Shown piece after piece: positions 15,538 through 18,526 of a stretch of DNA of 18,526 nt. Within the stretch, counting starts at the first letter, position 1, and each line of letters opens with the position of its first letter. The notes beneath the pieces were generated by a model that did not search any database, was not told where the DNA came from, and worked only from the letters and a program-made list of their open reading frames with translations. Source of the stretch: CANKBT01 sp038235705. GTDB lineage: Bacteria; Actinomycetota; Actinomycetes; Mycobacteriales; SCTD01. Both the position numbers and the translations under genes were made by a program. Location: assembly GCA_038235705.1 (NCBI GenBank), contig JBBSTR010000047.1, positions 1 through 18,526 on the forward strand, read 5' to 3'.

Positions 15538-16971
15538 TTGATCGTCGTCAGCGCCGCCCTCGTCGTGGTCGCCGCCGTCCTGCTGGCCGTCGGGATCTTC
15601 ACACCCGAGATCAACTTCGTGTATGCCTCGATCGGGGTCAGCCTGCTCGCCTTCGCGTTCCTGATCGTCGGCGTGCTCCAGCGTCGCGGTGAGCCCGTCG
15701 CGGCGCCAGCCGGCGCTGTCGATGCCGACGACCTCACCGCTACGCCCGCCGGTCCTACGCCGACCTCGTTCACCACGTCGGCCCAGGAAGTGCACGAGGA
15801 CGACGACGAGCCGGGTGCGGTCATGGCGTCCGACCAGGACGACGAGTACGGCGACGGCGGGCATGACGACGAGCAGGACGAGCCGCTTGCGGTCGTCGCG
15901 TCCGGCCAGGACGACGAGTACGGCGACGGCGGGCATGACGACGAGCAGGACGAGCCGGTTGCGGTCATCGCGTCCGGCCAGGACGACGAGTCCGCCGACG
16001 GCGCGTATGACGAGCCGGTTGTGGTCGTCGCGTCCGGCCAGGACGACGAGTCCGCCGACGGCGCGTATGACGAGCCGGTGGTGGTCGTCGCGTCCGACCA
16101 GGACGACGAAGGGTACGAGGACGAACCGGAAGAGGTCGCACCGGCGCCGGCCCATGTGATCGCCCGCCGCGGCGCTGCGGGGGCTGCTCAGGACGCCTCG
16201 GCGGAGCAGATCCGTCCGGTCACCCCGATCCGGGTCACCCGCACCTCGGCACCCGCCAAGGGTGCCACCGCCGCTCGACCTTCCGAGGCCACTGCCGCGC
16301 CGCGGGCAGCCCGTGCCACCCGGGTCGCCCGGCCCGCGAAGGCGGCCGAAGCCCGTGGCGACGCCACCCGCGCCGTGACGCCAGCCCGCCCCGCACGCCC
16401 CGCACGTCCCGCCAGAGCAACCCGTCCGATCCCCTCGGCCGACCCCGCGACAACCGTGGGGCGACCTCCCTCCCGTCCGGCGCGGACCGCGGCCAAGGCT
16501 CCGACGACGCCATCGCCGGCCAGCGATCCGTCTGCTCCCAAGACGGCAGCCAAGGCGCCCGCGACGAGGCCGGCGCCGGCGAAGACTCCGGTCACCCGGG
16601 CGACGGCGAAGGTCCCGGGCACCCGGGCTGCGGGGAAAGCCCCGGCCACCCGGGCTGCGGCGAAGGCGCCTGCCGCCCGGGCTGCGGGGAAGGCGCCGGC
16701 CACCCGGGCTGCGGGGAAGGCGCCCGCCACACGGCGCGCTGCGGCTGCGGGCAACGACGGCACGGCAGCACCGTCCAGCCGGTCCGCAGAAGCTCCCAGG
16801 TCTGACAGCCCGGTCGCTCCGGCCGCGAGCCAGGACGCGGTACCGACGCCTCGAAAGGTGACCCCGACCCGAGCCACCCGGGCGACCGGTCCGGCCGCGG
16901 AGCCTGCGGCGAAGGCCGCTACCAAGCCGCCGTCGACGGACACCCCGGCCGAGCAGCCCCCGACCGGCTAG
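15538..16971 (+). CDS. Unrecognised two-helix membrane protein with acidic repeats and a basic Ala/Pro/Lys/Arg repeat tail
   Basis: Function unknown. The TTG at 15538 has GGAGGA five bases upstream (15527-15532) and gives 477 residues; TTG 15502 would add 12 residues but lacks such a site. Residues 2-21 and 27-47 are hydrophobic with a very short link, a membrane hairpin; the following QRR suggests a cytoplasmic tail. Residues 95-199 are tandem acidic repeats with the core ASGQDDE: two units of 24 residues, two of 20 and a partial fifth. Residues from about 200 are basic, rich in Ala, Pro, Arg, Lys and Thr, without aromatic residues, and contain five 9-residue repeats of the type ATRAAGKAP (352-396), resembling the tails of histone H1-like and HupB proteins. 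The gene lies 73 bases after divIVA and is convergent with the next gene. Disorder and charge segregation are plain; DNA binding is only a guess. Confidence 0.8.
   Translation: MIVVSAALVVVAAVLLAVGIFTPEINFVYASIGVSLLAFAFLIVGVLQRRGEPVAAPAGAVDADDLTATPAGPTPTSFTTSAQEVHEDDDEPGAVMASDQDDEYGDGGHDDEQDEPLAVVASGQDDEYGDGGHDDEQDEPVAVIASGQDDESADGAYDEPVVVVASGQDDESADGAYDEPVVVVASDQDDEGYEDEPEEVAPAPAHVIARRGAAGAAQDASAEQIRPVTPIRVTRTSAPAKGATAARPSEATAAPRAARATRVARPAKAAEARGDATRAVTPARPARPARPARATRPIPSADPATTVGRPPSRPARTAAKAPTTPSPASDPSAPKTAAKAPATRPAPAKTPVTRATAKVPGTRAAGKAPATRAAAKAPAARAAGKAPATRAAGKAPATRRAAAAGNDGTAAPSSRSAEAPRSDSPVAPAASQDAVPTPRKVTPTRATRATGPAAEPAAKAATKPPSTDTPAEQPPTG
15820..16134 (+). repeat. In-frame tandem repeats encoding acidic units (72, 72, 60, 60 and partial 51 bases)
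   Basis: Units start at 15820, 15892, 15964, 16024 and 16084. The first two are 72 bases and nearly identical, with a 48-base run identical between 15838-15885 and 15910-15957. The next two are 60 bases and nearly identical. The last is partial and diverged. All lengths are multiples of three, so the frame is kept. Confidence 0.92.
16591..16725 (+). repeat. Five 27-base tandem repeats encoding a basic nonapeptide
   Basis: Units begin at 16591, 16618, 16645, 16672 and 16699, each 27 bases. They encode variants of (A/G/V)TRAAGKAP. The third to fifth units differ by only a few bases, and the first is the most diverged. A truncated sixth copy begins at 16726 (GCCACACGG). Confidence 0.92.
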
Positions 16972-17002
16972 AACCCGTGCCGCTGGGCGTTCGTGAGACG
17001 GA

Positions 17003-17527
17003 CTACCGGCGGCGCAGGGCGGAGGAACGGAACGGGTCACGTGCGGCAGGGATGATGGCCTCGGGCGTGAGCACCGGCGTTCGCAGCCCGGCTGCCCCCA
17101 GGACCCGGGCGAGCACCGAGTCGGTGGTGTGCCCGGCTGCCAGGCCGGCGGCGGTCACGAGCACGCGATAGATCGTCACGTACTGCAGGACGGGGGTGTC
17201 GTAGCTCCAGTCGGTCGAACCCAGGTGCTGTGACTCGCCCCGGCCGCCGAGAGCGCCGTCCCACGGCCCGGACCACAGCTGCACGCCGGCCGGGCCGACG
17301 CTGAAGCAGCCGCCTGCAGCGACGTCTTCGCGACCGACGGCCACCACCACGGCCCGGATGTCCCGGTCGGGCATGACCAGTGAGGGGGAGACCTGCTGGC
17401 CGACGGGATCACCTCCGCCGCGGGTCAGCCGGAAGGACCTGTGCGTGGTCGGCTCGTCGAGCTCCAGGGTGTTGACGGTCACGGTTGCCTCCATGCGGCG
17501 GTGGCCGGTCCGCGGGTCAGGTCCCAC
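17003..17527 (-). CDS. Hypothetical protein, no family recognised, downstream of ileS
   Basis: Function unknown. Codons are strongly G/C-ended in this frame on the minus strand, which supports a real gene. Two starts are plausible: GTG at 17527 with GGTAGGA five bases upstream (174 residues, used here), and ATG at 17494 (163 residues, beginning MEATVTVNTLELDEP) without a clear ribosome-binding site. There is no signal peptide and no clear membrane helix. The N-terminal half looks rich in beta strands, and the middle has GVQLWSGPWDGALGG and STDWSYDTPVLQYVTIYRV. The C-terminal part looks helical and ends in a basic RDPFRSSALRRR. It lies 63 bases after ileS (to GTG 17527), probably co-transcribed with it, and ends 31 bases from the convergent repeat-protein gene. 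Confidence 0.72.
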   Translation of the reverse strand: MGPDPRTGHRRMEATVTVNTLELDEPTTHRSFRLTRGGGDPVGQQVSPSLVMPDRDIRAVVVAVGREDVAAGGCFSVGPAGVQLWSGPWDGALGGRGESQHLGSTDWSYDTPVLQYVTIYRVLVTAAGLAAGHTTDSVLARVLGAAGLRTPVLTPEAIIPAARDPFRSSALRRR

Positions 17528-17590
17528 GGGGGTCCTACCGTGCATCGGCGGTCGTCCGAGCCGTTCTGGCGTACCGATCGGGTGATCCCG

Positions 17591-18526
17591 CTACTCGCCG
17601 GCGACCCGCAGCCAGAACTGGAGCCCGCTGATCGCGTCGACGTGCGGGGTGAGGTCAGCGGTCGGGTGCCCGCGGGTGATGCTGACGGCGAGAACCTCCT
17701 CGGCCAGCCGGTCCTGACCGCCGGACACGGCCGCCGCGAGGTCGCCGTCGGCCTCCCACCACAGCTCGACCCGGTCGCTCACGTCCAGGCCGGAACTCTT
17801 GCGGGCCTCCTGCACGAGGCGTACGACGTCCCGGACCTGACCGGCAGCGCGTAGCTCGGGAGTGATCGTGAGGTCGAGCGCGACCGTCTCGCCGGCGCCC
17901 GTGGAGACCGCCCAGCCTTCACGCGGCGTCTCGGTGACGATCAGCTCGTTCTCCTCGAGGCGGACGGTCTCACCCTCGACCCGGACGGTGCGCGAGGCGA
18001 CCAGCGCGACCGCGTCGGCGTCGCGCACGGCTGCGCCGATCGCCCCGGTCCTCTTGCCGAACCGCTTGCCGAGCGCTCGGAAGTCGGCCTTCACGCTGAC
18101 GTCGACGAGGTCGCCGGCGAGCGGCTCGAGGCTCATGACGTTCAGCTCGCGGGCGACCAGGTCTTGCAGCTCGGTGGGCAGCGCCTGCCAGCCCGCCGCG
18201 CTCACCAGCGCGCGCCCGAGCGGCTGCCGGGTCTTGATCTTCGAACCGGCCCGCGCCGCCCGGCCGAGGTCGACCAGTCGGCGCACCAGGGCCATCTGCT
18301 CGGCGAGCGCGGGGTCGACGACGGTCGGCTCACCGTCCGGCCACGGGGCCAGGTGCACCGAGTCCTGCGACGCGGGAGGACGTGCTGCGTCCGCGCGACG
18401 ATCCGACGGTGCGACGGAGATCAGCGCGGACCAGACCTCGTCGGTGACGAAGGGGGTAAAGGGCGCCATCAGCCGGGTCACCAGGTCGAGGCAGGTGTGC
18501 AACGTCGACAGGGCTGCCGGGTCGCC
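17591..18526 (-). CDS. ileS: Isoleucyl-tRNA synthetase, C-terminal part (5' end outside the window)
   Basis: Cytoplasmic class I aminoacyl-tRNA synthetase that charges tRNA-Ile. Only the last 311 codons are present; the frame is open to the right edge, and the TTG at 18502 is internal. The start of the visible part (LHTCLDLVTRLMAPFTPFVTDEVWSAL, read in two halves) is the anticodon-binding helical domain. It is followed by AARAGSKIKTRQPL, ARELNVMSLEPL, VKADFRALGKRFGKRTGAI and the C-terminal region with ELRAAGQVRDVVRLVQEARK. This arrangement matches the long, eukaryote-like IleRS type seen in actinomycetes, which I recall as being less sensitive to mupirocin; the catalytic HIGH and KMSKS motifs lie outside the window. 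ileS near divIVA is a usual arrangement in actinomycetes. Confidence 0.95.
   Translation of the reverse strand, partial: GDPAALSTLHTCLDLVTRLMAPFTPFVTDEVWSALISVAPSDRRADAARPPASQDSVHLAPWPDGEPTVVDPALAEQMALVRRLVDLGRAARAGSKIKTRQPLGRALVSAAGWQALPTELQDLVARELNVMSLEPLAGDLVDVSVKADFRALGKRFGKRTGAIGAAVRDADAVALVASRTVRVEGETVRLEENELIVTETPREGWAVSTGAGETVALDLTITPELRAAGQVRDVVRLVQEARKSSGLDVSDRVELWWEADGDLAAAVSGGQDRLAEEVLAVSITRGHPTADLTPHVDAISGLQFWLRVAGE

Noticed and set aside
16591..16725. 27-base repeats as a CRISPR array
   Set aside because: No spacers lie between copies, and the repeats are in frame inside a gene.
16972..17002. Bidirectional terminator between the convergent genes
   Set aside because: Only 31 bases and no clear stem-loop could be seen.
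15496..17040. Minus-strand open frame opposite the repeat protein
   Set aside because: Its repeats merely mirror the tandem repeats of the plus-strand gene, which has the membrane segments and ribosome-binding site.

Overview
This window is a very G+C-rich stretch (roughly 70% or more by eye) of the division and cell wall (dcw) cluster of an actinomycete (Actinomycetota). The evidence is the gene order murE-murF-mraY-murD-ftsW-murG-murC-ftsQ-(insert)-ftsZ-pgeF-yggS-sepF-yggT-divIVA, the lack of ftsA, a SepF whose N-terminus resembles the Streptomyces form, a Wag31-type DivIVA, many GTG starts and strongly G/C-ended codons. The order or genus cannot be fixed from the window. MurE carries the DNPR motif, so the peptidoglycan should be of the diaminopimelate type.

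Region 1 (1-9405) is a tightly packed, probably polycistronic block. It makes UDP-MurNAc-pentapeptide (MurC, MurD, MurE, MurF), lipid I (MraY) and lipid II (MurG), and encodes the SEDS glycan polymerase FtsW and the divisome protein FtsQ. Most neighbours overlap through GTGA, ATGA or TGATG junctions, which suggests translational coupling. murE is cut by the left edge of the window.

Region 2 (9406-10717) is the unusual part. A PAS-GGDEF diguanylate cyclase gene with an intact GGDEF motif and an intact RxxD inhibitory site sits between ftsQ and ftsZ, which are normally neighbours in actinomycetes. A good vegetative-type promoter (TTGACC-18 bp-TAGCGT) overlaps its stop codon, followed by a leader with two TGAGGGT repeats spaced one helical turn apart. 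ftsZ therefore probably has its own promoter just downstream of the inserted gene.

Region 3 (10718-15464) holds ftsZ, pgeF (peptidoglycan editing), yggS (PLP homeostasis), sepF (membrane anchor of FtsZ), yggT and divIVA (polar growth scaffold). Short inverted repeats lie in front of sepF and around the ribosome-binding site of yggT.

Region 4 (15465-16971) encodes an unrecognised protein of about 477 residues. It has two N-terminal membrane segments, then an acidic tandem-repeat region (24- and 20-residue units), then a basic Ala/Pro/Lys/Arg tail with a 9-residue repeat. Region 5 (17003-18526) is on the minus strand and converges on it: the C-terminal part of ileS, cut by the right edge, and a small gene of unknown function.

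No tRNA, rRNA, insertion sequence or CRISPR array was seen, and no stretch longer than about 150 bases lacks a gene. The best candidates for something new are the diguanylate cyclase embedded next to ftsZ and the charge-segregated repeat membrane protein downstream of divIVA.
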